Assembly (NCBI GenBank): GCA_024734555.1
Contig: JANPWX010000062.1
Span: forward strand, 391,267-455,266
From: Trochalopteron elliotii
Lineage: Eukaryota; Chordata; Aves; Passeriformes; Leiothrichidae
Length of the DNA stretch: 64,000 nucleotides
Direction of reading: 5' to 3'
A model generated the notes under the pieces. The model saw only the letters and a program-made list of their open reading frames with translations, was not told the DNA's origin and ran no database searches. Numbering within the stretch: position 1 is the stretch's first letter; the number at the start of each line of letters is the position of its first letter. Below are positions 51,310 to 64,000 of this stretch, piece after piece. Position numbers and translations under genes: made by a program.

Positions 51310-53051
51310 CCCACCTAAAACTTATACAAGGATGACAAGATTTGTTTACTGAAACCTGTTCCTTGATAACACGAACTGCAGGGAAATTATTTAACCTCAG
51401 CTAAACAGAACACAGATTAATTAATTCTGCTGCAAATTAGACTTCTATGAAAAAAATTTATTCTGTTCACAATTGTACACACGTTTTTGAAGACTGATGA
51501 TAAAAGAAAAAGTATGACATAACCAATATTTAATCTCATTTTAAATTCCAATTTTTATTTACAGTTATTAATCTGGATTAAAATGAAAATTCAGAATAAG
51601 AGCTTCCATGATTTGTGTGTTAAAGCTCAAATATGTGATTAATTCGTCAATTCAAGCAATCACTATTGCAATTATAAAACATGGATCTTTTTATCCATTT
51701 TAATATGGGGGAAATATACCACAGATAGCAACAACTTTCAAAAGCTAAGCATTAAATCGAATACACTACTCCTTTTTCTCCAACTCTCTTCTCAGTATTT
51801 GAAGAAAGCAACTGACTACTGAAGTTTTAAATCAAGTGAAAAATAAAAATTCCAGATTATATGAATAATATGTAAATATATAAAATACATTTCTCTAACA
51901 TCTGCATAGTATTATAACAGAGCTACAAGTTCAGCTTAAACATAAAAATTAGATTAAAAAAATTAATTATAAAATATAGGAAAGTGTTAATCAGATGATG
52001 CAGAATATCAGTCTTGCACAGTATCATAATTTTAAAGAAAAGGACTACTTAGATGAATAATTACAGTCAACATAAAATGAGCTGACAACTTAAAAAATAA
52101 TTCATCTGCATTTTTTTTTAATTTCTCCTGTCACATGCGATTCTAAACATAGCTGGAATTAAAATCTGTGCCTTAAATGTTTTCTGTTTTATAACCTCTG
52201 TTTTTAATCTGAAACCCACATCATGTACTTGGTTGTCCTTCCTGTATACTACTGCCTTCAAAATTCTAAGGGAGTACTCTGTCTTACTCTGTTGATGTCT
52301 GTAGAAGGTACTTTGCTAAGACAACCTTCAGATTTAATGTTTCCGCTGTATCTCTTGGCCGAAAAACTCAGCGTGCACGTGGCTATGAGCACTGCAGTGC
52401 AATAATGCCCTTGTTTGATGAATTAAGCATCCTGTCATTTTTAAAGCACAGTTTGATGTTTTATCCTATGAGTATAGTATATAGAACTAAGATCAACTGT
52501 TATTAGTAAAAGCTTGAGGCTTATGATCACTTCTGTTGAATTTACCTTTCATTCCACATAAAGTAAATGAGTTGGAATTAACAGGTCTGTCCTTGCAAAA
52601 GTGAACAGGAAGGCTGACAAAGTAATTCCCTGATAATCACAGCAAATTAGTCTTGAAGTCCACTGACATGGAAATATTCTTACTGGCATCAATCCTGAGG
52701 AGTAGGCATAATCCATTATCTTAAAATTGTAATGTTAATTGGGAAATTTTAACTAAGGAGAAAGTCCCTTTTTCTTTTGTATTTTTTTCTTTCTATTTTT
52801 ATCCTGGTTTAGAAACACTCTTTGCTAAAAATTATGTATACATGTACACAGTATATATGCACATTAGTCAAATTTTGAATATATGTCTACAACTAGAAAG
52901 TCTACCCACATCTTTCTTTGGAGCTGTGTGTGAAAAAGAACAAATCCATACCTACCAATTGTGAATCTAGAATAATTTTATTTTTAAAGGAAACATTTCA
53001 CAATTACATAAAATCAAAATGTTGCCCTCTAGACACAATGACTTCTTATGA
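51310..53051. other. AT-rich unique non-coding DNA
   Basis: No gene or recognised repeat. Confidence 0.6.
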
Positions 53052-53243
53052 AAGAAGCCTAAAGGCCCTTGTTGGGGAAACAGGCCAAAAGCACCAATCC
53101 CTGTTAGAAGCAGTAATTTCAGAGTTTTACACATGGATCTTGAAGCTGTCAATCTCACACTAGGTACTAATGTTGATGAATTAACTGTGGAAGAAGCAGC
53201 AATCAGATCATTACAAGACAGGCTTGCTAAGTTATTCTTTTAG
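53052..53243 (+). pseudogene. Exon-like open frame, possible exon or pseudogene fragment (unidentified)
   Basis: A 63-codon open stretch from after the TGA at 53049-53051 to the TAG at 53241-53243. Its end, NVDELTVEEAAIRSLQDRL, reads like real protein: acidic and basic residues are balanced, and Leu/Ile fall at heptad positions (L4, I11, L18 and L14, L21 counting from the V of VDEL), as in a short amphipathic coiled coil. The composition is unlike the Ile/Phe/Lys/Ser-rich frames elsewhere in the window. There is no start codon at the left. Possible splice acceptors (AG at 53053-53054 or 53056-53057) have a poor pyrimidine tract, and no poly(A) signal was seen close downstream. It could be a terminal exon, a decayed gene fragment or chance; the family was not recognised. 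Confidence 0.25.
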
Positions 53244-53529
53244 CTGTATGCATGTTCCAGCATGTTTTGTAGTTGTGCTAATATTCCTAGTTTGAATCTC
53301 TCTGTATCTGTCTGCATATGTGTGGGGACCTTAGACATAGCAGAACAGTAAAAAACCCCATGACTATGGTGAGTCACACAATATTACAGAAGCACAACAT
53401 TCCTTTCTACATCATGTAAATGTAGCATTTTTTTGAGTACTCAGTATTGGTGTTATTAACTGCAGTAAAACAAACTTCATTATAACATTTTTGGGGATTT
53501 TTTTTTATGATTGGTCAGTTTGATTTGTG

Positions 53530-53990
53530 ATGGTGGGCAGGTTGCTTACAGGTAACCAGGGTTACCATCAAACTACAGCTGAAATGCAGAGTACATTAAT
53601 TTCAGCACCTCTCTAATGCTGTCAGGCTTCAGAGAAGCACTGGGACCCAGGCTCCTTAGGCCCAGTTTATCCTATCACCCAGCAGGGGTGGAGTCAGGGC
53701 TGCTGCCTGCCCCAGTATAACAAAAAACTTCTTGCAAGCAGTTTATCACAGTGCTGTGCTTTTATGATCTCCCTCTCCCTCCCAGCAGGAGGCTCAAGCA
53801 TGCCTGTGAAACTGGGCTATATCTACACAGGAATTCTAATTCTCAAAAGAGGCAGAGGATGAATGACTGAGTCATACCTTAGGAATGACTTAAGGCGGAA
53901 TGGCTTGCCCCCATTCCTTTCATTCCCAGCTGTAAGGTGGGAACTTCATTTGGGGTGAAATTATTCCCTCCCTCACCAAAACTTCATGTT
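53530..53990. other. GC-richer block of unknown origin
   Basis: Clearly richer in G and C than the surrounding DNA, with CAGCAGGGGTGGAGTCAGG, CCCTCTCCCTCCCAGCAGG and a palindrome GGTAACC-AG-GGTTACC at 53551-53566. On the minus strand a TATA-like ATAAAAG lies near 53761-53768. It resembles a decayed LTR or another old element in composition, but no termini, target duplication or family match could be established. No coding frame is convincing. Confidence 0.4.
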
Positions 53991-54439
53991 TTAACCCTTT
54001 CTTCTCAACAGGGTGTATTATTGTTTTTTTTATTTTTCAAAGAAAAATACTGGAAGTTTTACAGCTACTTCTAATTGCTGCATTGTCAGGACCCACTTGG
54101 AAACCAGAGCAAGGACTTTTAATTCTTAGACACCCAAAGTGTACTCAAATTGATGGACATATAGATAAAAGTTACACACTTTCTACATAAGTGACCTCAT
54201 AGAGAGGTATACAGAAAAGCAGAAGCCTGAATATATTCATGATTGGACAGAACCAAAAGACTGAGGCCTGAAAATACAAGGCATTATGTAACAAGAAATA
54301 TGTTTTACCTTGCAAAACTTACAGTTAAGATAGAACAGTCAACAAAAGTAGGCAAAACACAGAATGGAAGTTAATACCACTATGGGTTAAATACTAATAT
54401 AGTATGCACTAAACTCACACCATAAAATTCCCCACACCA

Positions 54440-54920
54440 CATGGGTTGTATCTCAATGCTCTCACCGTCCAAAGTCAACTGCACATCATCTCTGCTGTCC
54501 TTTTCTCCTCTCACTTCAGTACATCCATATCTCCCTTGTACTGGGGAGCACAGACTGGGACACAGCACTCTAGACATGCCTCAACAGAGCTGAGCAGAAG
54601 GAAGGATCACTTCCCTCAACCCACTGGTGATATTCTGCCTAATGCAGCTAAGAAGGGTTTTGGCTGCCTCTGCCAAGATGGGATGTTGCTGGTTCATGTC
54701 CAGCTTGTCTGCCAGGATGCTCAAATACCCCTCTGCAGAGTTACTTTCCAGCTGGTCAGCACTCAGCCTATTCTTGTGCCTGGGGCCATTCTTCCCCAGT
54801 TGCAGGACTTGGTATTAAACATCTTTGGGCTTTGAGAGGTTCCTGCTGGCTCATTTTTCCAGCCTGCTTGTATGTAGCCTCTGAATGGCTACACAGCTAC
54901 CTGGTATATCAGGTTTATCT
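54440..54920 (-). mobile_element. CR1 LINE fragment, minus strand
   Basis: The plus strand is reverse-complement CR1 in correct order: GTACTGGGGAGCACAGACTGG, GATATTCTGCCTAATGCAGC, TTGCTGGTTCATGTCCAGCT, CTCTGCAGAGTTACTTTCC, CAGCTGGTCAGCACTCAGCC, TTGTGCCTGGGGCCATTC and TTCCTGCTGGCTCATTTTTCC. It stops just before the reverse-transcriptase FADD region, and the 3' UTR is also missing, so it is an internal fragment. The 129-residue plus-strand frame over it is antisense. Confidence 0.88.
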
Positions 54921-57603
54921 CATGTATATTAAGTCTTGGAAAAAAGTTATGAATTTATTGAAGAAGGTACTTCACTGAGTTAAAGTACATGAAAATTAGC
55001 TGGAGTTTCTTACTCTTAAGTTGTCAGTTACATATGGTAAACTTCAACACAACTTAGGGTTTCTACCCACCTCAAAAACTACAAAAATCCAACATGTCCC
55101 TGATCAATATGGAATGCAACCATGTCTTGAGTTACCATGAGTGGTGCTATTGAAAATTGTCATAATTGATGATGATACTATATTGACTTAAGACTTTTAT
55201 TATGCTGTCCATAAATTGTAAAATTCAGTGAATTACCTCAGAATTAAAAACTTCCTGTCTATATATTCTCTAATTTCCTGAAAAAATATTTGTAGAACAA
55301 ATTTCTAGAAGAAATTCACATCTCCATGACCAGGACCTATTCTGAAATAAAAGTAAAAAAAAAAAATACCCTTGCCAAACTATATATACATATATGCTTT
55401 CCCAAACAAATTTCATATATCATCATCATGAAAATGTAGAATATCAGGAGCTTCCAAGGATAACCAGATAAGAGATCCTGCTATGTTTTTACAGCTCTAA
55501 ATTCTGAAAAATACTTAACTACTTATCTGTGTAGCTATATACTCAAAGTAGGTTTTGAAATTTCCCAAGACCTAATTCAGTTTGGTTCATCTACAATTAT
55601 GTGATTTAAAGCAACCATTGAAATCCTCATCTTCCTTTTCCAAATAAGTACTCCAATAATCAACATATGGACAACAGAGCTTGACACAGAGAGAAGATAC
55701 TGCAATTCTCCAAAAAGAATTCACATCTCTGACAATTTGACTACTGAAAAAAAGAGAAGAATGCATCTTCATCTCTATCCATATATTGAAAGATTGGGTT
55801 AAAGTGTTTGATTTGAGGTGATGAATCCTGTAGTAGATGAACAAATCCCTCCAGTTATTTCCTACTGACAAACTCAGGGCAGTTTCACTCAGAATGCTGC
55901 CTTCTGTGAATTTCCTTCCTTAGTAGACAACGGCATGGAGAGAAGCATGAACAGCTCAGACATGCTAAAAGGTGTGCTCCACAGACATCAGGCTCTCAAA
56001 CAGGCTGGTGGATGGTATGATACACATATGTATGTGCACTATTGCTGGATGCTCAGCCATATTGACACACAAATATCTCTGAAAATTACAACTCGATAAA
56101 GCCAAATCAAGACAAGGTCGTTCATAAGGTGTCTTCAATGTCAAATTGACATGGGCAAAAAATAAAAACACTGAACACTCAACATTTTTCATCAGATGGA
56201 TTTCATCACTGAAACTGCTTTGAGAACTAAGGGCCAGCATGTCAATAGAGTGTCAAAGACTTCCTGCAGAAATACAGTGTTTGGGAGAACAGTAGTAAAA
56301 CAATAAGAAAGATAAAATGTTTCATCAGAAGTATAAAACAGATGAAATACAACAATGTCTAAATAGAATGGAAAAGGTAAAACACAGATTTCACTACAAA
56401 TACAAGAAGAAAACAGAAGAGTGTAAAAAAAGGTGACTAATATGGAATGTTTTAGAATCAAGGGTTGAGAATAGCTAGTCTTGGGGGAGTGGGAACATGT
56501 AGTCTTTAGAACAGCAAACTGCACTACTACAGGTTATGGGTTATTTATGTTCTCATCTGTAATGCATCTTCTGCCTAATGATTACCTCCTGTAAAGCATA
56601 GTGGAAATGAGACTTGCAGTTAATTTTTGAATGGCATTACTACTGATATACATTTACACATACATAGAGATGACAAAGTTCTTATGTTTTAGAAACAGAC
56701 TGTAATGTCAAAGTTAGCAACTGGTACTCTGCATCTGGAACTAATTCATGGTGTGTAAATGATAATACAAATAAAATAGCCCCATTTCATTTTCCCATTC
56801 CAACACAACTGCAATCAACTCACAGACCCTCAAGATATATAAGTGGCACATATTTTAAATTAAAATCTCTCTTCTAAATGTTGTTTATTTAGAGACATAT
56901 TTGTATCAAGTCTACTAACCCTTGTCACAACCACAGAAGAAAAAAAAGCTACACCAAGACTCATGCTTTCCATAGCTTCCACTTTCAAAGGAGAGGAGAA
57001 AAAGTCTTACACAAACTACCAATTCCCAACACAAAATGACTCTGGTTATCCTTCCATGAAACATGCTTAATGTATGCTCTTACTATTCATGGAACATTCT
57101 TTACTAAAGAAGCACTTGTTCTTTGCCAGACAACTTCTTTATTAAAACCAGCAATGGTGTTATCATGCTTGCAGCAGAATAGAAGAGATACAATTCTTCT
57201 TTTTCATGCCAAAAGACAAATAATCATTCATGTTGCAATTAACAGAGAAATACCATTATCATTATCAAGCTTTCTGGTCTTGTTTTTCATAAATTAGATG
57301 AAAACCACACAGGAGAAAAATGTTAATAGTTCCACAGCTCCACCAGACAAGGTTTGGATGTTTACCTTGGTATCCCAAAGTATGAATATTTACAAAGCTG
57401 ACAGATCCAGTATCCCAAATGAGAGGAATTCTGATAATCAGGCAGACTGGTAGCTCAGCAAAGGTAACTCATAGTAACCTTCTAAATTAGCTTTGAAATT
57501 TCTTTTTTTTACTTTTTATATCCCTATGAGCCACCCACATTACCACAGATAGCCAAACTTTGTCTCACCAGCAGCAGTGCTGCTGCTTTACCTTGTTAAG
57601 TAA

Positions 57604-57620
57604 TCATTCATTCATTCATT
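57604..57620. repeat. (ATTC)n short microsatellite
   Basis: Four tandem ATTC units. Confidence 0.8.
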
Positions 57621-58680
57621 TATCAGAAATATTTTAAACTAAGGGGAAAGTATGAGAATTTTAAAAATTATTTTCTTTTCTTAAGCACATTCTTAATCCT
57701 GTGGTTTTGTTCAGTTACTGAATTGCAAAACTATGTGCAAGCTGAGATTGCACGTATCTTAAAGGTATTAAGTCCCAAATTATATAAGCATGTGTGCCAT
57801 GTAACATTTGCAAAATCTTCTCTCAGTAGGTGTTTTGACTTTTTCTTTTCAGTACTTACATGCAACTAATAGTACACAATCAAACTAGTACACAAGCAAA
57901 GCCTAAATTATGTTTTCATGCTGTTACTTGCATTTTAAAACACAGTTGGTGACAGGTCAATGGTGACTTTAGTTAGAATAATTCTCTTTCTATCATTCTA
58001 AGGATTCTGTAAGAGAAGGGATTTTTGTGCAGCCTACAGCACACTGAGGAATGTGGTTTTCTATCCACCTGTCAAGAATTTGTGATCACAGTACTTAGTA
58101 CTAACTGTGTTTTGACATGCTAAGCATGATCATCCTTAAAAATGAGAAGAATTTCTGAGAAGTATCCTGGTTTCAGCACACTTCCATGCTGTGGAAAAGT
58201 GAGTCATAGCACTGGAATCTGGCCACTACAATTTCTATCAGGATTCAAAGACATACTTTGTGATAGCATCGTTGATCATTCTCAAAGAACACCTCTCAAG
58301 CAAATCAGAAACATAGTTTTGTGTATAGTATGTATCATAACATCTGCTGAAGGATAAACATTGGCAGACTCACTAGTCAAAATTTTCATGTCCTTTTTTG
58401 ACATGTCTGAGTAGAACAGAGTAACCTTGTGCAACAAATAGGGCTTTACTTCCAGAGCCCATATATTTAGGTGAAATCCGTTGCATATGAATCCTCTTAG
58501 AGGCACTGTTGCTCAATATTTTTTCTGATACTTCTTTCCTTCGTAATAAAATTGCTTCAGTGTATTGGAACACATTGGCCTACAGGTACCTTGGAACATC
58601 CTTTAAATGACAGTGTCAATACTTAGGAACTCTCTGGAAAGAAATTTTAATCCTAGCTGTGATTTTTAGAGTTGTTTTTT

Positions 58681-58704
58681 TTTCTTTCTTTCTTTCTTTC
58701 TTTC
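58681..58704. repeat. (TTTC)6 microsatellite
   Basis: Six pure TTTC units within a longer pyrimidine run (about 58674-58709). Confidence 0.9.
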
Positions 58705-61700
58705 TTTTTGTTGTGTAGGAAGGAATTAGACCCTTGCATCATTAAATACAGACAGTAAACCAGTATCAAAGTTTTGTCCAAAGAGGTATCTGTATTACAT
58801 TTCAGAAGGGAAAGCAATCTTTAGAGAGCAAGTATTTAGTACTCTCTAAAGAAATCAGGTTTACAAGCAACATCCCAGAGTGGCTATCTCAAAAACAGAA
58901 CCTCCCAAACCAGTAGCCATTCCCCAAAAAATTTTATGTGATCTTTTTTGGTAGGCAAGACTCATCTAATGAAACTTGGGCATTTGTAGATTGCATTTCT
59001 GGAAACAGTTTAACAAAAATCTAACTCTATTTCCAACCTAAAATTTTATTTTCTGTGTCAGTGGATAGTTTGAATTCAAAACTGTATTTTTGTTAATTGG
59101 GTTCTGGAAAAGAACCAAAAAAAAAGTAGTGCTTAGTCAGCACTTGTTATTTCCACAGCCTCTAAGTTCCATTCCAAAGCACTATGGCAAGCGGAATAAA
59201 GATTCACAGGTCTTTCACTGAAAAAAATTGTCTCTCCAGATGATGGGACAATTCTTCAAATCTCACTTTGTGACACATAAAATACTTGCACTCTAATGTT
59301 AAGTGTCCTCTAGTTGAGAAGGAAAGGGGAAAGCATTCTGGAAGTTTCTGATTTTGTCACATAGATAGTACTCAAACTTGTTTACACTCTAAGGAATCAA
59401 GTGTTGAAAATATCTTGATTTTTATAAATTGCAGCATAGGCTTCCAATATAAAAGGAATCTAAGAAGTGAAGTAGACAGAGAAATAAATTACCCTTTAAT
59501 GTAGTACATCCCAGTCCACCATTTTCCTATATGCAAGAAAATAGGTGGCATACCATATAACACAGTTGCTTATATCCTTGCTTGTAATTCTAAAGTGGAT
59601 TGGAAATTCCTGTTTGCACTGGCATTTTCAGAAATATCATCTTCACTACCCTGAAAGTGTTTTTTTGTGTGTAGATCTCAGTACAGGAAAGTACATCATG
59701 GAAACATGAGACATTAGCTGCTTTGCACACAAAAGTCTAAGTAGCCAATAGCTAGAAACTCACATAGTTATAGTTTAACACTTAAACTAGTGAAAAACCA
59801 CAATATTCTTTCATCTGTATTTTGCTGGGAGGGAATCCTACTACTGACAGAGCCTAATCCTTGCAAAGGGATAAAACCTCTAACTTTTTAACAGAAGCAT
59901 TTACCTCTTGTAGCACAGGCATTCAGGCTCTTAAAGCAGTCCAAGACTGAAGTCTCAGTAATATCCTTTAAATTTCTTATCAGCTAATTCAGTAGCTGAC
60001 TGACTGTTGTCTGCTAATTGTTCAAGAATTCATTCTTATTCATCTATGTTATGCATTGCATAGGAGGCTGAGACTGTGAATATAGTGACAAATTATCTAA
60101 ATGTTTACACAATGCAGTAATTTCCTAGTTCTGGTCCAAATTGCTTGAAATCTTCCCAAGTACATATCTTCGTTTTTCTCTTTGCCTTTATTATTCCAGT
60201 AGCATAATGTTTGTTTTCAGAAAATGGACTGAAGTTGCAGTGATTTAAATCGACAGACATTTCTACTTGTGTTTATTTATAATAATTGTTTTTTTTCATA
60301 TAGAAAGATAAGTTTAAACCACTTGTGATCCCAGGACTGGTGGCTGCAAAGGGATACTTAAGTATATGCAACACCAGCAAAACACAAAAAATAGTGGAGT
60401 TCACATAAACAGAAAACCATCCACCAAACTGTTGTAGTTGAAATATTATCAATGTCTAGTATGGATTTATCATTCTTACATTATTAAAATAAATATAAAA
60501 AATATAAATTTCTAAAAAGAGTCTGGGTACTGCATCAAAATAGACTTAAAGCATGGTATTCAGTAGAAATGACTAGGTGTAAGCAGGCAAATATGCAGAT
60601 TGTCAGGTCTTATTAGCTCAGATCTCATACTATGGTAAGGCAGCAAGATTATTTTAGACTGAACTTGATCTTGAAGGCATCATGGCTGCATTTGTACAAT
60701 GCTGAATCCAACATAATCATCCTGGCAACACAAGAGCAGATTGATGTCATCTGCAGCATAGCTCTCTACAAACCAGTTTATCTACTCACTATTAATAAAA
60801 AATTAACTGTTTTAGGAATAATAAAAAAGCTGTAGATTGAACATAACTTGAACTAATTCTTTTGGTAATTTACATTCTTGCATGTCATATTTATTGAAAA
60901 ATACAGAAAAAAATAAGCTAAAGTGGGAAATTACATCAGCTCTTAGTTTACTACAGACATCTTTTCCAAGATGAGCACTGTTGATTTTCTTTTCTGAGGG
61001 AAAAACTATTTAACAGTAAAAGAAAATAGATGTTATTTTTTTAGACAATATTTAATTAAGGACTTGAATATGTCTGTCTACCTTTTTTTTTGTGCTTCTG
61101 CATTCTTTTATGCTTCTGTATTGCTACACAGAAGAAAGAAAAAAGGGTGTTTCCTAGGCTTCTTATTTGTGTGCTATTCTAATACTCCTCACACAAGCAA
61201 CTTGTTTTAAGAGACATACTATTTGTAGCTTGACTACCACATTACAGTTGTGTGAAGAAAATTGCAACACACAAACCTCCTTAACCTCTATTAGTCTTCA
61301 GCTGTATGGAATGCATTTTAACCTGTCAGATCTTGTGTTCCACTGCTCTAAGATCAAGCCATATGTAATATTCATCAGCTTAAATAATGTCAGAGACAAA
61401 CACTATTCACAGCAACTTCCTCAAACACTGAAACAAGTAACTGGTGTTGAATATTATAATACCATTTGTTATCTACCTCAGCAATAGAGAGAGTTCATTA
61501 TTGGACAAATTAGCTTCTAAGTTACTGATGTTGATCCATAAATAATTGGAAGCAGCAGAAGTGTTTGTACAATTTTTTTTGCTGTGCTTTTACATACATA
61601 GCTGCTTGGAATCAGTAAAAAATACTTACTTCAGGAAAAATTTTTCTTCCATATATATTTGTTTCTATCACATTTACTGCAAGCTATACATTATGCGGTT

Positions 61701-61926
61701 GGCCTTGTAAATGGAAATGAGGAGGCATAACTTTCTTTAGCATCTCAAGTGTCTCTAATCACAACTCACATGTTTCATGAAGGTAGTGGTTCTGCTAACA
61801 CCATTGTTTTGAACAAACAACATAAAGACACTGTAGGTACATGCTGTAGTATTTTCAGGCAGTTAAATTAAAAATGGTAACGTGCCAGAATAAAGTGCAT
61901 CGTTTTCCTTCATTAAAGCAACATAT

Positions 61927-61992
61927 AAACAAACAAAAACAAACAAAACCCAGAAAACCCAAACAAAACAAATAGCCTTAAACAAACAAACA
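61927..61992. repeat. A/C-rich (AAAC)n-like tract
   Basis: AAAC units mixed with other A/C-rich sequence and a few interruptions. Confidence 0.8.
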
Positions 61993-64000
61993 ATGCTACT
62001 TCGTTTTGAACAACAAAAAGAAAACTAATGGTATCTTGCCTTTGTAGATGGCATGACCTGATACAACAGTGAAAAGCAGGGACTTCTGTACTGGCACAAC
62101 AGCTATGTTTCCTTTGATCAGGTAAGAAATTCTGTCTCCTAATAAATTCATAAATGCTCTGCTGATCTAGAAGATTTATACACAAGGTCAATGTAAATTC
62201 ATCTTGAACTATTCTCCCAGCTAACAACTGATGTTATATCTCTCAGTTAGCTAGAGTTAGGGTGAGGATGTAGGAATGGAGCCAATAAGCCATGGTGGGT
62301 AGTATAATCTTGGAAGGCAATAAACAAAAAATTCTAAGAAGGTACAACATTTTTTAAGTCACTGTAAGAAGAAAATCTTGTGTGATTACCTATACAAAGT
62401 CTAATGTCAAAAACACTCATAATTAATCCTACAAAAGGTGGTAAAAACTGCATTCTAAACCAGCCCTAATTTTTTTAACTGTTGTCTGCCTAGAAAATGT
62501 TTTTTAACCTCTATTACACTTCTACTGCAAAACAGCTAAGAAATAGAATTTTCACAATTAACTAAATTAAAACTTAGTAGCTATCCAATTACATCGATCC
62601 TACTTTTCTTACTTCATTATTATTAAATATTTACTATCTACTTCTGGAATTTTACACTGTAATGACTGTCATTTCCCTGAGCCTCCCACTGTTTTGTACC
62701 ATTCATGAGGTTGGAAGGAAGCAGGTAAGGTTAGTATTTCTTTTGCTCCCTCTACAAATTTTCTCAACAATTTCAGAGACACAATACTCTCTCAATTTTG
62801 TAAACAGGATACAAGCTCTATGTACCATATAGCTTATGTATCTCACCTCATTCTTCTTATAAAATGAAGGAATACACTGAGGGTTGAAAGCTATCCACAA
62901 CTGGAAATCAGTTTGTGTAAAATACAAAATAGGTTCTCATCACTGTGAAAGACTGATTTTATTACAAATAATTGTTAATACCTTCTAGTTACATTTATAA
63001 TACTTTATGCTCTGGAATTTTTACATCTTACTTCAGTCACAGGAGGTGACTTAAATGGTGATGAAGGAAGGTACTTAAATGGGCTATAACCACACGGTAG
63101 AAGTAAGGTGAAGATGAAATAGACTTCTTCCAATTGTTATTCTGGTAAAATGTGACCCAAAACAAACTAAATCTATGCACAGTTCTTCAGCTTTGAATTT
63201 CCTAGCCACTTAGGAAATAAAGCATGAATATTCCTTTGCATTAAGACTGTTAGCATATGTAACTTTCAAGATAGACTTCTATTTTATTTTTTACTGAAAT
63301 CTATTGAAGGGGCTGCATACTGAATATTTTTATCAAGACAACAATACTAGTTGACTATATTCAGTCTGGTTTTGCAGCTGCATTGGCATTAAATATTTAC
63401 CTTGCTCTTCTGAAAATTCAACATTTTAATGAACACCTTCATCTTTTCCCTGACAACGCCCACTGTCTTACATCACAAAGTTTGAAAGTAGTAGCAAAGG
63501 TTAGTGTTTTCCCCATCACATTATATTTATATAATTACATTCATATCAGATAAGCTGGTGCAGAAACGGTAGTTTAATATAATTAGGTCTCAAGTGACTT
63601 TAAAACACATGCAAAATTCCCAAAGAAAAGCAAAATAACACAATGACAGATTAAACAATACTTTTTCACAATTTTAAAATGCATATCAGGATTCTTACTT
63701 CAAAGCAGTTTCAGATTTGATCATTTCAACATAGTCATTATGAAGGAACAACCAGGTCTAAGCATCCCCTTTTACTCTCTGGAGTAGAAACCCTGTGGCA
63801 GATCCAGTTTCAAAGAGGCTTCTATATTCCAGAGGCAGGTGAGAGGAGAGCAGATGTGAAGCATGCTGCCTGAGCAAATGCCACCTCTCACATTATGCAC
63901 AACTTAGCTCCTCACAAAATGTTAGTTCAGACTACACCTAGATTTTTTTAAATTGTCTTCCTGAACCAGAGAGTTAGAGGTGATTTGCACAGATGGAGAC

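Larger units (their letters stand above)
54921..64000. other. AT-rich unique non-coding DNA with simple repeats
   Basis: About 9 kb with no recognisable gene, RNA gene or interspersed repeat. Open frames reach about 110 codons but look random. A slightly GC-richer patch lies at about 63780-63900. Confidence 0.6.

Noticed and set aside
54446..54835. 129-codon plus-strand open frame
   Set aside because: Antisense to the minus-strand CR1 fragment at 54440-54920.
57601..57625. Possible long tetranucleotide array
   Set aside because: Only about four units, so it is noted merely as a minor microsatellite.

Overview
This window looks like AT-rich, gene-poor DNA from a bird genome (macrochromosomal intergenic DNA or a very large intron). 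The diagnostic elements are CR1 LINE fragments and LTRs of the common avian ERVL type: TG...CA or a one-base decay of it, 5-bp target duplications, and a TATA box followed by an ATTAAA-like poly(A) signal. There is no L1/Alu-type repeat content and no prokaryotic gene organisation. Family identifications rest on remembered CR1 and ERVL consensus features, not on a database search. No intact protein-coding gene was found; the open frames are short, scattered and not conserved-looking, and the longest are antisense shadows of CR1 or low-complexity DNA.

Layout. 1-2189: unique AT-rich DNA. 2190-3500: long CR1 on the minus strand with its reverse-transcriptase FADD box still readable. 3501-16313: unique AT-rich DNA, including a possible conserved non-coding block at about 12240-12760. 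16314-16440: a weak tRNA-headed (MIR-like) SINE remnant. 17092-17394: assembly gap, followed directly by two LTR pieces in opposite orientation. 17566-25890: unique. 25891-26867: plus-strand ERVL-type solo LTR with a second, unrelated solo LTR nested inside it on the minus strand. 26868-30189: unique. 30190-31085: CR1 (+) with a decayed FADD box. 31086-45754: unique with microsatellites. 45755-45910: CR1 (-) tail. 49560-50235: CR1 (+) broken by a 39-T run. 50426-50968: complete solo LTR (-), probably inserted in or beside a CR1 (+) whose 3' part follows at 50974-51175. 53052-53243: an open frame that reads like a coiled-coil protein end and may be an exon or pseudogene fragment. 53530-53990: an unexplained GC-richer block. 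54440-54920: CR1 (-). The rest is unique AT-rich DNA with a few simple repeats.

Nothing here works as a gene system. The content is a record of retroelement insertion, nesting and decay, plus a few unexplained non-coding signals. No new biological system can be supported from the sequence. The observations most worth checking are the inverted LTR junction at the gap, the nested solo LTRs, the SINE remnant and the exon-like frame near 53.1 kb.
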